A stretch of DNA of 64,000 nt, from NCBI GenBank assembly GCA_964480735.1, contig CAYZQS010000001.1:33777-97776 (forward strand). Direction: 5' to 3'. Position numbers and translations under genes: made by a program. Below the pieces are notes generated by a model that did no database searches, was not told the DNA's origin, and saw only the letters and a program-made list of their open reading frames with translations. How positions within the stretch are numbered: the stretch's first letter is position 1; each line of letters begins with the position of its first letter. Source of the stretch: UBA5972 sp964480735 (lineage in GTDB: Bacteria > Pseudomonadota > Alphaproteobacteria > Rhodobacterales > Rhodobacteraceae). Below, piece after piece: positions 16,426-26,457 of the stretch.

Positions 16426-16635
16426 TCAGTGTTCTGCCGCAAAGGACCAGCTGTGGCCGAACGGGTCCACCAACCGGCCATAATACGCGCCCCAGGGCAT
16501 TTTCGCCGCCGGCATGGTGATTTTGGCCCCACCCGCTTTGGCATCGGCAAAGGCTTTGTTCACCGCGTCCCGATCAGGCAGATTGATATGAATGGTCACC
16601 GTGGTGCCGTCTTTGGAAGGCGGCGCGGTCACGTA
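16426..16635 (-). CDS. PhnB-like VOC protein, C-terminal fragment
   Basis: Only the last 69 residues are visible; the start is lost in the gap 16636-16735. The fragment has D-A-K-A-G-G-A-K-I-T-M-P and the family ending W-G-A-Y-Y-G-R-L-V-D-P-F-G-H-S-W, typical of the PhnB/3-demethylubiquinone-methyltransferase-like branch of VOC proteins. A computed frame joins it to sucB through the Ns, but this is a gap artefact and the two are separate genes. The function is unknown. Confidence 0.8.
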   Translation of the reverse strand, partial: YVTAPPSKDGTTVTIHINLPDRDAVNKAFADAKAGGAKITMPAAKMPWGAYYGRLVDPFGHSWSFAAEH

Positions 16636-16735
16636 NNNNNNNNNNNNNNNNNNNNNNNNNNNNNNNNNNNNNNNNNNNNNNNNNNNNNNNNNNNNNNNNN
16701 NNNNNNNNNNNNNNNNNNNNNNNNNNNNNNNNNNN
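16636..16735. other. Assembly gap (100 N) between sucB and the PhnB-like gene
   Basis: Exactly 100 unknown bases. The end of sucB (about 10 residues) and the start of the PhnB-like gene (roughly 60-70 residues) are missing, which together need more than 100 bases, so the true gap is probably longer. Confidence 0.95.
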
Positions 16736-18270
16736 TCCAGCGCCTCTTTCACCCGCACCAAAAACGTCACCGCACCCTTGCCATCGATGATCCGGTGGTC
16801 ATAGGAAAGCGCAAGATACATCATCGGGCGGATCACCACCTCGCCGTTCAACGCAATAGGCCGCTTTTGTATCTTGTGCATCCCCAGTATCCCCGACTGT
16901 GGCGGGTTGATTATGGGCGAGGACATCAGCGAGCCGTAAACCCCGCCATTGGAAACGGTAAAGCTGCCGCCCATCATTTCGGCCATACTCAGCTTGCCAT
17001 CCACCGCCTTTTTGCCCAACGCTCCGATCTGCTTTTCAAGGGCCGCAAAGCTCATTGCGTGGGCGTTTTTGACCACCGGCACCACAAGGCCGGTTGGCGT
17101 GCCCACGGCCACACCCATGTGGACGTAGTTTTTGTAAACGATGTCGGTGCCGTCCATTTCGGCGTTCACCTCGGGCACCTCAAACAGCGCGTGACAGCAG
17201 GCCTTGGTGAAAAACGACATGAAGCCCAGTTTCACCCCGTGTTTTTTCAAGAACAGGTCTTTGTATTCGGTCCGGATCGCCATGATCGCGGACATGTCGA
17301 CTTCGTTATAGGTGGTCAGCTGGGCTGCGGTGTTCTGGCTCTCTTTAAGGCGCTTGGCCATTGTCTGTTTCAGACGGGTCATCCGCACCCGCTCTTGCCG
17401 GCTGGCGTCGTCAGGGGTGTCCGGCGCCCGCGTGGCAGCCAGTGCCGCTGGCGGTGCGGCGCGGACCACAGCGGTTGGCAGTTCGGTCGTCGGGTTGGCA
17501 ATCGCCTCCAGCACATCCTCTTTCATGATCCGCCCGTCCCGGCCTGTGCCTTTTACCTGATCTGCGTTCAGATTATGCTCAGCCATCAGTTTCTTTGCTG
17601 ACGGCGCGTCTTCGAAACCGCTTATTTTTGCGCTTGGTTTTGCGGTCGTTGCCGGGACAGCAGCCGGGGCGGCGCTTGCGCCTGTGGCAGCAATCACCGC
17701 CAGTTTACCTGACGCGGCAACGGTAGCGCCTTCAGCTGCCAGAATTTGCGTCAAGACCCCGGCTTGCGGTGCCGGAACCTCAATCGACACTTTGTCAGTC
17801 TCAAGCTCGCACAGCATTTCATCCGCCGCCACGCTGTCCCCGACGGCTTTGAGCCATGACCCCACGGTTGCCTCTGTCACGCTTTCACCAAGGGCCGGCA
17901 CCATCACGTCTACTGACCCGCCGTCAGCAGAGGCTAAAGTCGGCTCAGGGTTTTTAGCCGGGGCCGCAACCGGTGCAGGTTTTTCGACCGGGGCCGGAGC
18001 CGGTGCCGCAGCGGGTGCCGCAACCGCCGCCCCGCCTTCTTCCAGAGTTGCCAAAAGGGCATCCACGCCAACGGTAGCACCTTCAGCGGCCACGATCGTG
18101 CCCAGGGTTCCGGCAGCGGGCGCGGGCACTTCAACCGTCACCTTATCCGTCTCAAGCTCGCACAGCATTTCATCCGCCGCAACGCTGTCACCGGCAGCTT
18201 TATACCACGTGGCAATCGTTGCCTCGGTTACGCTTTCACCCAGTGTCGGCACTCTGATTTCAATGCTCAT
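16736..18270 (-). CDS. sucB: 2-oxoglutarate dehydrogenase E2 (dihydrolipoyl succinyltransferase), two lipoyl domains, 3' end missing
   Basis: E2 core of the 2-oxoglutarate dehydrogenase complex, transferring succinyl groups to CoA. Two lipoyl domains are visible: residues 1-77 with K43 in E-L-E-T-D-K-V, and about 119-196 with K160 in an identical motif. Ala/Pro linkers follow, then an E3/E1-binding domain (about 221-257) and the acyltransferase domain from about 295, with the catalytic S-Y-D-H-R-I-I-D-G. About 10 final residues are lost in the gap. E. coli SucB has one lipoyl domain, so the duplication is notable. It starts four bases after sucA stops. Confidence 0.95.
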
Positions 18271-18274
18271 CGGC

Positions 18275-21088
18275 TTACTCCTTATTATGCGTCAGCGCGT
18301 CGCTGATCAGTGCTTCTTGCTGCACTTTGTGCTGGCTGGCCAGACCGGTGGCCGGAGACGCCGCCCCGCCGCGTCCCGCATATATTGGCCGCGGGTGTTT
18401 CGCGCCGATGCGCCCCAGCACCCATTCAATGTTGGGTTCAATGAACGTCCAGGCCCCCTGATTTTTCGGTTCTTCCTGACACCAGACAACCTCTGCCTGC
18501 TTGAACCGCCCCAGTTCCTTTGACACCGCAATCGCCGGGAAGGGATAAAACTGTTCCAGCCGCATCAGATAAATATCGTCAATCCCGCGCGCGTCCCGTT
18601 CCGCCAGCAGATCNNNNNNNNNNNNNNNNNNNNNNNNNNNNNNNNNNNNNNNNNNNNNNNNNNNNNNNNNNNNNNNNNNNNNNNNNNNNNNNNNNNNNNN
18701 NNNNNNNNNNNNNGACGGCGTGGTGCAGTTGGCAACGATCCAGTTGTCTTCTGCCGAGTTTTGCAAATAGCGTTCCAGCCGGGCCGACGAATGTTCCGGT
18801 CCCTGCCCTTCAAAGCCGTGCGGCAGCAACATCACAAGGCCTGACATGCGCAGCCATTTACGCTCTCCCGAGCTGATGAACTGGTCAATCATGATCTGCG
18901 CCCCGTTGGCAAAATCGCCGAACTGCGCCTCCCAAAGGGTCAGGGTATTGGGTTCTGCAAGCGAATAGCCGTATTCAAACCCCAGCACCGCATATTCGGA
19001 CAGCATGCTGTCGATCACTTCGTAATGCGCCTGCCCCTCTTTGATGTGGTTCAGCGGCAGATAGCGTTCTTCGGTCTTCTGGTCGATAAACCCGGAATGA
19101 CGCTGCGAGAACGTGCCGCGCGTGCAATCCTGTCCTGACAGGCGCACCGGATACCCCTCCAGCAGCAACGAGCCAAACGCCAGTGCCTCGGCGGTGGCCC
19201 AGTCTATGCCTTCGCCCGATGTCATCATTTTCGCCTTTGCGTCCAGCAGGCGGCCAACAGTTTTATGGGCATTAAACCCGTCCGGCACCCGGGTCAGCGC
19301 ATTGCCGATCTCTACCAGACGCGCCTTGTCAACTGCTGTGGCACCACGCTGATAATCGCCGTCCAGCTTGTCCAGATGCGACCACTTGCCGTCCAGCCAA
19401 TCGGCCTTGTTCGGGCGATAGCTTTTGCCAACCTCAAATTCCTCGTTCAGATGCGCCTGAAATGCCGTTTTCATGTCCTCGATCTCGCCCTCGGGAAACA
19501 GCCCGGCGGCCACCAGCCGGTCACCATAAAGCTGCAGCGTGCTTTTCTGGGTTTTGATTTTCTTGTACATCTGCGGCTGGGTGAACATCGGCTCGTCACC
19601 CTCGTTATGGCCAAAGCGGCGGTAACAGAAAATATCCAGCACCACGTCCATATGGAATATCTGCCGAAATTCTGTGGCCACTTTGGCAGCGTGCACCACG
19701 GCCTCTGGATCATCCCCGTTCACGTGAAAAATCGGTGCTTCCACCATCAGGGCGATGTCGGTTGGGTAGGGCGAGGAGCGCGAGTTATGCGGTGACGTGG
19801 TAAAGCCGATCTGGTTGTTGACGATGATGTGAATGGTACCGCCGGTGCGGTGACCGCGAAGACCCGACAGACCAAAACATTCTGATATTACCCCCTGCCC
19901 GGCAAAGGCCGCATCACCGTGCAGCAGGATCGGTAAAACTTTGCTGCGTTCCAAATCGTTCAACTGGGTCTGTTTAGCACGGGCCTTGCCCAGAACCACG
20001 GGATTAACCGCCTCCAGATGCGACGGATTGGCGGTGAGGGACAGGTGCACCTTGTTGCCGTCAAATTCGCGGTCTGACGACACTCCAAGGTGATATTTTA
20101 CGTCGCCTGAGCCTTCCACATCGGTCGGTTTGAAACTGCCGCCCTGAAATTCGTTGAAGATGGCGCGGTAGGGTTTTTCCATCACATTGGCCAGCACCGA
20201 CAGCCGCCCCCGGTGCGGCATGCCTAAAATGATCTGCTCTACCCCCATAGCCCCACCGCGCTTGATAATCTGCTCCATCGCCGGGATCAGGCTTTCGCCG
20301 CCGTCCAGACCAAAACGCTTGGTGCCGACATATTTGACACCCAGGAACTTTTCGAAACCCTCGGCCTGCACCAGTTTATTCAAAATGGCCTTGCGCCCTG
20401 CGCGGGTAAATTTGATTTCTTCGCCAAAGCCCTCGATCCGTTGTTTCAGCCAGGCCTTCTGGTCGGGGTCGGAAATATGCATGTACTGCATGGCAAAGGT
20501 GCCGCAATAGGTGCTTTTTAGCACACCAATCAGCTGGCGCAGGCTGGCCATTTCCAGATTAAGAACATGGTCGATATAGATCGGGCGGTCCATGTCCGCT
20601 TCGGTAAAGCCATAGGTGGCGGGGTTCAGTTCCGGCATCGGCTTTGGCGGGTTCAGGCCCAGCGGGTCAAGATCAGCCGCCAGATGGCCGCGACCGCGGT
20701 AAGCAGATATCATCTTGCGCACCCGCACCGTATCCACCACCGCCTGACGCAGATCTTTGTCGGAAACCCGCGCACCCACCTCGGCGGCTTTGGCTTTCAG
20801 GGTTTTTTCGATCTTGACCGGATCATCGGCCCACTGCCCGTCCATCGCGGCGATCAGATCACCGTTGGGGGCCGGTGGCCAGTCGGTGCGGGCCCAAGAC
20901 GGGCCTTGCGCCTCTTTTTTCATATCCTGATCGGTGTCGTTGAAACTGGCGAAATAGGCGGCCCAGACCTCGTCCACCGAGGCCGGATCATCCGCAAACC
21001 GCGCCTGCATTTGTTCAAGATAAACGGCGTTGATGCCTTGCAGGTGCGACGTCGATTGAAAGTCCTGGTTGGTTGGTTGGTCGGTCAT
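18275..21088 (-). CDS. sucA: 2-oxoglutarate dehydrogenase E1, with internal assembly gap
   Basis: Thiamine-diphosphate-dependent decarboxylase of the 2-oxoglutarate dehydrogenase complex. It starts with the family N-terminal helix (I-N-A-V-Y-L-E-Q-M). The ThDP-binding G-D-A-A-F-A-G-Q-G to N-N-Q-I-G-F region and the H-R-G-R-L-S-V-L motif are present. The gap 18614-18713 removes the stretch between C-T-T-P and D-L-L-A-E-R, which in E. coli SucA is about 70 residues. The frame appears open through the Ns, but the true missing length must be greater than 100 bases. ATG at 21088 opens the frame; sucB follows after four bases. Confidence 0.95.
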   Translation of the reverse strand: MTDQPTNQDFQSTSHLQGINAVYLEQMQARFADDPASVDEVWAAYFASFNDTDQDMKKEAQGPSWARTDWPPAPNGDLIAAMDGQWADDPVKIEKTLKAKAAEVGARVSDKDLRQAVVDTVRVRKMISAYRGRGHLAADLDPLGLNPPKPMPELNPATYGFTEADMDRPIYIDHVLNLEMASLRQLIGVLKSTYCGTFAMQYMHISDPDQKAWLKQRIEGFGEEIKFTRAGRKAILNKLVQAEGFEKFLGVKYVGTKRFGLDGGESLIPAMEQIIKRGGAMGVEQIILGMPHRGRLSVLANVMEKPYRAIFNEFQGGSFKPTDVEGSGDVKYHLGVSSDREFDGNKVHLSLTANPSHLEAVNPVVLGKARAKQTQLNDLERSKVLPILLHGDAAFAGQGVISECFGLSGLRGHRTGGTIHIIVNNQIGFTTSPHNSRSSPYPTDIALMVEAPIFHVNGDDPEAVVHAAKVATEFRQIFHMDVVLDIFCYRRFGHNEGDEPMFTQPQMYKKIKTQKSTLQLYGDRLVAAGLFPEGEIEDMKTAFQAHLNEEFEVGKSYRPNKADWLDGKWSHLDKLDGDYQRGATAVDKARLVEIGNALTRVPDGFNAHKTVGRLLDAKAKMMTSGEGIDWATAEALAFGSLLLEGYPVRLSGQDCTRGTFSQRHSGFIDQKTEERYLPLNHIKEGQAHYEVIDSMLSEYAVLGFEYGYSLAEPNTLTLWEAQFGDFANGAQIMIDQFISSGERKWLRMSGLVMLLPHGFEGQGPEHSSARLERYLQNSAEDNWIVANCTTPXXXXXXXXXXXXXXXXXXXXXXXXXXXXXXXXXXDLLAERDARGIDDIYLMRLEQFYPFPAIAVSKELGRFKQAEVVWCQEEPKNQGAWTFIEPNIEWVLGRIGAKHPRPIYAGRGGAASPATGLASQHKVQQEALISDALTHNKE
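18614..18713. other. Assembly gap (100 N) inside sucA
   Basis: Exactly 100 unknown bases. By comparison with E. coli SucA about 70 residues (roughly 210 bases) should be here. Confidence 0.95.
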
Positions 21089-21174
21089 GATAATTCCGGG
21101 CCAAACGGCCCGCTCCGTTTTAAAGTGTTTTGGTCGAACCCATCACATCAACCGTTTCGTCCGGTGGATACACC

Positions 21175-21235
21175 GGGCAGCGCCCGACCCGCCCCACGGC
21201 GGGCGCTTCGCACCCACCCGGGTCAGGCGCTGCCC
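21175..21235. repeat. 61-bp palindromic intergenic element, copy A (sucD-sucA)
   Basis: GGGCAGCGCC at the left and GGCGCTGCCC at the right form a long inverted repeat (16 of 17 outer positions pair) with a second G/C-rich palindrome inside. It lies between sucD and sucA. A clearly related element in reverse orientation is at 62504-62563; both share CAGCGCCCGACC and GGGCGCTTCGC. Confidence 0.8.
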
Positions 21236-21265
21236 TCTGTTTTATGATGCATTTAATTTGCAAAA

Positions 21266-22147
21266 CTAACCTATCGCCTCCAGCACCGCCTGCCCCAGCT
21301 GGGCCGGGCTTTCGGTCACGACTATTCCGGCGGCGCGCATGGCTTCGATCTTGTCCTCGGCCCCGCCCTTGCCACCGGCAACAATCGCGCCTGCATGGCC
21401 CATGCGGCGGCCCGGCGGTGCGGTGCGCCCGGCGATAAATCCGGCAATCGGTTTGGATCGGCCCTTTTTCGCCTCATCGATGATAAACTGTGCGGCTTCT
21501 TCTTCGGCGGAGCCGCCTATCTCACCAATCATGATGATGCTTTGGGTCTCATCATCCCCCAGCAATAATTCCAGCGCATCAATATGTTCGGTACCCTTGA
21601 TCGGGTCCCCACCGATGCCGATGCAGGTGGATTGGCCAAGCCCGATGGCGGTGGTTTGGCCCACGGCCTCATAGGTCAGCGTGCCGGAACGCGAGATCAC
21701 CCCGACTGAGCCGCGTTTGTGGATATGCCCCGGCATGATGCCAATCTTGCAGGCCTCCGGTGTGATGATGCCCGGACAGTTGGGGCCGATCAGGCAGGAG
21801 GCAGAACCATCAAGCGCGCGCTTCACCTTCATCATATCCAAAACCGGAATACCCTCGGTGATACAGACGATCAGCGCCATCTCAGCATCAATGGCTTCCA
21901 AAATAGCGTCTGCGGCGAAGGGTGGCGGCACATAAATCGCGGTGGCGTTGGCGCCGGTGGTTTCGCAGGCCTCGGCCACGGTGTTAAAAATCGGCAAACC
22001 AATGTGGCTTTGCCCGCCCTTGCCCGGCGTCACCCCGCCAACCATCCTGGTGCCATATTCTATCGCCTGCTGGCTGTGGAACGTGCCTTGTGACCCGGTG
22101 AGCCCCTGACAGATAACTTTGGTGTTTTCGTTAACGAGTACGGCCAT
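21266..22147 (-). CDS. sucD: Succinyl-CoA synthetase alpha subunit
   Basis: This 293-residue alpha subunit binds CoA and carries the phosphohistidine that links succinyl-CoA hydrolysis to nucleotide triphosphate formation. The CoA-binding G-L-T-G-S-Q-G-T-F-H-S is near residue 17, G-P-N-C-P-G-I-I near residue 123, and the active His251 lies in M-G-H-A-G-A-I-V-A-G-G. The start at 22147 fits the family. A 100-N gap and a small inverted repeat lie upstream, between it and sucC. It is followed by the palindromic element and sucA. Confidence 0.97.
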   Translation of the reverse strand: MAVLVNENTKVICQGLTGSQGTFHSQQAIEYGTRMVGGVTPGKGGQSHIGLPIFNTVAEACETTGANATAIYVPPPFAADAILEAIDAEMALIVCITEGIPVLDMMKVKRALDGSASCLIGPNCPGIITPEACKIGIMPGHIHKRGSVGVISRSGTLTYEAVGQTTAIGLGQSTCIGIGGDPIKGTEHIDALELLLGDDETQSIIMIGEIGGSAEEEAAQFIIDEAKKGRSKPIAGFIAGRTAPPGRRMGHAGAIVAGGKGGAEDKIEAMRAAGIVVTESPAQLGQAVLEAIG

Positions 22148-22165
22148 GATTAGGTTCCTGATTGT

Positions 22166-22182
22166 GTATCATGTGGTGATAC
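22166..22182. promoter_or_regulatory. Short inverted repeat in the sucD leader
   Basis: GTATCA and TGATAC flank TGTGG, ending about 19 bases before the sucD ATG. It could be an operator or a small leader hairpin. The gap directly upstream prevents further reading. Confidence 0.35.
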
Positions 22183-22187
22183 GAAAT

Positions 22188-22287
22188 NNNNNNNNNNNNN
22201 NNNNNNNNNNNNNNNNNNNNNNNNNNNNNNNNNNNNNNNNNNNNNNNNNNNNNNNNNNNNNNNNNNNNNNNNNNNNNNNNNNNNNNN
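22188..22287. other. Assembly gap (100 N) between sucC and sucD
   Basis: Exactly 100 unknown bases in an intergenic position; no coding sequence appears to be lost. Confidence 0.95.
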
Positions 22288-22367
22288 GGCCGGATTTGGC
22301 GGGGGAGGCGGCCTAGGCCGACTGCGCCACCTGTTCTTGGTGACATTTGCGGCAGCAAAAGCATCCC

Positions 22368-23561
22368 CTACCCCTTCACCGCCTTAACAATCTTCTCCGC
22401 CGCATCGCCCAGATCATCCGCCGCGATTACGTCCACGTCGCTTTCGTTCAGGATTTTCTTACCCAGTTCCACGTTGGTGCCCTCAAGACGCACCACCAGT
22501 GGCATGGAGAGCCCCACTTCTTTTACCGCCGCCACCACGCCCTCTGCAATCACGTCACAGCGCATGATACCGCCGAAGATGTTCACCAGAATGCCTTTGA
22601 CGCGCGGATCAGACGTGATGATCTTGAACGCCTCGGTTACTTTTTCTTTGGTCGCACCGCCGCCCACGTCCAGAAAATTTGCCGGCTCTGACCCATACAG
22701 CTTTATGATATCCATCGTCGCCATCGCCAGCCCCGCGCCGTTGACCATACAGCCGATTTCGCCGTCCAGCGTGATGTAATTCAGATCGTGCTTTGATGCG
22801 GCCAGCTCTTTTGGGTCTTCCTCGGTCTCGTCCCGCAGGGCCATAATATCGGGGTGGCGGTACAGCGCGTTACCGTCAAACCCCATCTTGGCGTCCAGAC
22901 ACTTCAGATCGCCCTTGTCCGTGACGATCAGCGGATTGATCTCCAGCATCTCCATGTCGTTTTCAAGGAACATGCCGTACAATGTGTTTACAAGACGAAC
23001 GCATTGCTTGACCTGCCCGCCCTTTAGCCCCAGCGCAAAGGCAATCCGGCGACCGTGGAATGCTGACAGTCCGGACGCCGGATCAATGGCAAAGCTCAGG
23101 ATTTTACCTGGTGTGTTGGCGGCCACCTCTTCGATGTCCATGCCGCCCTCGGTCGAGCAAACAAACGCAATGCGCGAGGTTTGTCGATCCACCAGAATGG
23201 CCAGATACAGTTCGGTTTCAATACCCGCGCCGTCTTCGATATAAACCCGGTTCACCTGTTTGCCCGCCGGTCCGGTTTGATGGGTGACCAACGTGCGGCC
23301 CAGCATTTTTTCAGCTTCTGCCGCCGCTTCGGATACGGATTTGGCCAGCCGCACGCCACCGGCGTCCCCGGCTTCGGCCTCTTTAAACCGTCCCTTGCCA
23401 CGTCCGCCCGCATGGATTTGCGCTTTGACCACCCACAGCGGGCCGTCCAGATCACCGGCCTGGGTTTTTGCGTCTTCGGCCTTCAACACGACGCGGCCGT
23501 CCGAAACCGGCGCACCGTAGTCTTTCAGCAGACCTTTGGCCTGGTATTCGTGGATGTTCAT
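22368..23561 (-). CDS. sucC: Succinyl-CoA synthetase beta subunit
   Basis: This 397-residue ATP-grasp subunit binds nucleotide and succinate. It begins M-N-I-H-E-Y-Q-A-K-G-L-L, has the ATP-grasp V-V-K-A-Q-I-H-A-G-G-R-G-K segment (about 45-57), E-I-N-P-L-I-V-T metal-ligand region and the succinate loop G-A-G-L-A-M-A-T-M-D and G-G-I-M-R-C-D. The start at 23561 was chosen over an earlier in-frame ATG at 23594 because the family N-terminus is M-N-I-H-E-Y. It is first after the 36-bp palindromic operator and probably heads the sucCDAB transcript. Confidence 0.97.
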   Translation of the reverse strand: MNIHEYQAKGLLKDYGAPVSDGRVVLKAEDAKTQAGDLDGPLWVVKAQIHAGGRGKGRFKEAEAGDAGGVRLAKSVSEAAAEAEKMLGRTLVTHQTGPAGKQVNRVYIEDGAGIETELYLAILVDRQTSRIAFVCSTEGGMDIEEVAANTPGKILSFAIDPASGLSAFHGRRIAFALGLKGGQVKQCVRLVNTLYGMFLENDMEMLEINPLIVTDKGDLKCLDAKMGFDGNALYRHPDIMALRDETEEDPKELAASKHDLNYITLDGEIGCMVNGAGLAMATMDIIKLYGSEPANFLDVGGGATKEKVTEAFKIITSDPRVKGILVNIFGGIMRCDVIAEGVVAAVKEVGLSMPLVVRLEGTNVELGKKILNESDVDVIAADDLGDAAEKIVKAVKG

Positions 23562-23664
23562 GTGCGCTCCCGCCTGCCGCCAAAGTTGCGACAAGCTGGC
23601 ACAGTCAGAACGGCGGCAAAAGCGAAAACCGTGTGGATTTGGCTAAATCACGAGAATATGCTAC

Positions 23665-23700
23665 ATCTGTGATCACATGAAAAATTATGTGATCACAGAT
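23665..23700. promoter_or_regulatory. 36-bp palindrome with two TGTGATCACA decamers upstream of sucC (candidate operator)
   Basis: ATCTGTGATCACAT at 23665-23678 and its reverse complement at 23687-23700 flank an eight-base A/T-rich centre. Each arm holds the self-complementary decamer TGTGATCACA, at 23668-23677 and 23688-23697, spaced 20 bp. It lies about 100 bases before the sucC start and after the mdh stop. The same decamer is in the gntR promoter at 13099-13108. Confidence 0.7.
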
Positions 23701-23727
23701 TTGTAAAGTGAAGTAAAATCGTGCGGT

Positions 23728-24690
<963 letters not shown>

Positions 24691-24842
24691 GTGATCCCCC
24701 GTTTGAATTTCAGTAAGGCGTTGGGCTAGCCTGTCATAACATAAACCGCAAGGTCAATTGGCGGCTTTGGCGCACCTTACCAATTGGCAGTGCCATATGC
24801 CCTGCGGCACAGCTGTCTGCTTCAATTTAAGGGCATTTTGCC

Positions 24843-24873
24843 AAAAAAATACGCCGTTTTACCGGCGTATTTA
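24843..24873 (-). terminator. Rho-independent terminator of the 24917-25231 gene
   Basis: AAATACGCCG and CGGCGTATTT form a perfect 10-bp stem with a six-base loop (24847-24872). On the minus strand the stem is followed by a T-run, so it ends transcription of the small secreted-protein gene. Confidence 0.85.
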
Positions 24874-24916
24874 ACGGCACAGGTCTTGGTCTGAGCCTGA
24901 TTGTCAGAACAATCGC

Positions 24917-25231
24917 CTAGGCGTCGTTGCCCGGCGCCACCGCCTTGTCGGCAACCTGTTCCCAGCTTTGACCGGATGCGATCAGGCAGGACATGCCGTT
25001 TGGCAAAGTCACCAGAATAGTCCAGGTACCGGTGTCCAAGGAGGCAAACACTTCCACAACACCGTTGTTGTTGCCCAGTCCCATGCTTTGACGGGTCTCG
25101 CCGTATTTGTTTTGCAGGCGCTCCACAACCTGATCACGCTGGGCACAAGACGCGGTTTGTGCGGAAACGTTTTGTGTGGCCCAGATGACCCCGCCCAATC
25201 CCAGTGAAAGGGCAAACAGAATATTTTTCAT
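24917..25231 (-). CDS. Small secreted hypothetical protein
   Basis: This 104-residue protein has a clear signal peptide (M-K-N-I-L-F-A-L-S-L-G-L-G-G-V-I-W, cleavage probably after V-S-A-Q near residue 25). The mature part has two cysteines, C-A-Q-R-D and S-C-L-I, that may form a disulfide, and ends G-Q-S-W-E-Q-V-A-D-K. I recognise it as a conserved roseobacter type but know no function. It is a single gene with its own terminator at 24843-24873. Confidence 0.8.
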   Translation of the reverse strand: MKNILFALSLGLGGVIWATQNVSAQTASCAQRDQVVERLQNKYGETRQSMGLGNNNGVVEVFASLDTGTWTILVTLPNGMSCLIASGQSWEQVADKAVAPGNDA

Positions 25232-25569
25232 CGCGTATACCTTTGTCGTAAGGAATACCGTGCCAGCCCAAGCTGCCGGACGTTGACAGCACCACGGCCC
25301 CCAAGAATTTTTGTTAACCAGATGCCCGTGCCCCTGTCGATATTCCGGCGGCTGACCGGAACAGCTCCTTTAGGTCTGGTTCGAGTGTTCAGCCTGCCGG
25401 AAACGGGTGAAATATCCGGTAAATTTGCCGAACGCGAAAACAGAATAACACGCAACGTTTGACTAAAATTAAACCAAGACGTCTTTGGGCCACAGCGCCC
25501 GCAGCGGCGCTTGCATCTTTTTGGCGGCTGTGATCCCTTGGCAAGGCGTCCGTTTCACAAGAGGATCAG
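25232..25569. other. 338-bp divergent intergenic region
   Basis: It holds the promoters of the secreted-protein gene (minus) and the CitE-like gene (plus). The stretch has an A/T-rich part near 25460 and an AGAGGATCAG ribosome-binding site at 25560. A 75-residue open frame (25228-25455, minus) has no recognisable features and is judged spurious. Confidence 0.5.
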
Positions 25570-26457
25570 ATGAGTAAAACAGCCCGGCCTTTCCGCTCGT
25601 TATTATACATTCCAGGATCAAAGAAACGGGCGCTGGAAAAGGCGCAGACGCTGCCCGCTGACGGCATTATTTTTGACCTGGAAGATGCTGTTGGCGTGGA
25701 TGAAAAAGACAGCGCCCGCCAGCAGGTGGCGGATGTTTTGACAAACTTTGACTTTGGCAACCGCTCGTTGATGGTTCGCGTCAACGGCTTTGAAACAAAT
25801 TGGATCAACGACGATCTGGACATCATTTGCGCAGCCGCGCCAGCCGCGATTTTGCTGCCCAAGGTCAGGTGGGGCGCAGATATTGTTCGGCTGTCCGAAT
25901 ATCTGGATGCCAATCCGAACACCGCTGAAACCCGTATCTGGGCGATGATGGAAAGCCCGCTTAGCGTTTTAAACGCCCAGGAAATTGCCGCGTCCTCGCC
26001 GCGTCTGCAGGGTATGGTGCTGGGCACGAATGATCTGATCAAAGACCTGAATGCCCGCCACACGGCTAGCCGCGCGCCGGTTCACACATCAATGGAAATA
26101 TGTCTGCTGGCCGCACGGGCCTATGGCCTGATCTGCATCAACGGCGTTTACAACGCCTTTCGCGACGGCGACGGGTTGCGCCGCATGTGCCAGCAGGACC
26201 GCGATATGGGCTATGACGGTAAATCCCTGATTCATCCGTCACAGATAGAGATCGCCAACGAGATTTTCGCACCGTCAAAGGATGATCTTGAACTGGCCAA
26301 AAGACAGATCGCGGCATTTGAACAGGCCCGCAGTCAGGGGCAGGGTATTGCGGTTCTGGACGGCAGCATCGTTGAATACCTGCATATTGTGGCCGCCAAA
26401 TCCCTGCTGGCAAAAGCAGAGGCTATTGTTGACCTTAACAGCGACGGGATCACCTGA
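25570..26457 (+). CDS. HpcH/HpaI (CitE-like) aldolase/lyase, malyl-CoA type
   Basis: This 295-residue TIM-barrel protein belongs to the CitE/HpcH branch. It has R-S-L-L-Y-I-P-G (about 9-16), G-I-I-F-D-L-E-D-A-V (a metal-binding acidic site, about 32-41) and A-M-M-E-S-P-L-S-V-L with the second Glu. Relatives are citrate lyase beta, malyl-CoA/methylmalyl-CoA lyase and (3S)-malyl-CoA thioesterase. Next to mdh and sucCD in a roseobacter, a malyl-CoA-type reaction of the ethylmalonyl-CoA or glyoxylate routes is most likely. The AGAGGATCAG site supports the ATG at 25570. It overlaps the next gene by one base. Confidence 0.85.
   Translation: MSKTARPFRSLLYIPGSKKRALEKAQTLPADGIIFDLEDAVGVDEKDSARQQVADVLTNFDFGNRSLMVRVNGFETNWINDDLDIICAAAPAAILLPKVRWGADIVRLSEYLDANPNTAETRIWAMMESPLSVLNAQEIAASSPRLQGMVLGTNDLIKDLNARHTASRAPVHTSMEICLLAARAYGLICINGVYNAFRDGDGLRRMCQQDRDMGYDGKSLIHPSQIEIANEIFAPSKDDLELAKRQIAAFEQARSQGQGIAVLDGSIVEYLHIVAAKSLLAKAEAIVDLNSDGIT

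Noticed and set aside
16426..18270. A single fused sucB-PhnB-like protein
   Set aside because: The frame is joined only through 100 Ns; both sides are normal separate gene ends.
25228..25455. 75-residue minus-strand frame upstream of the small secreted-protein gene
   Set aside because: No recognisable motif, no ribosome-binding site and it overlaps the promoter region.
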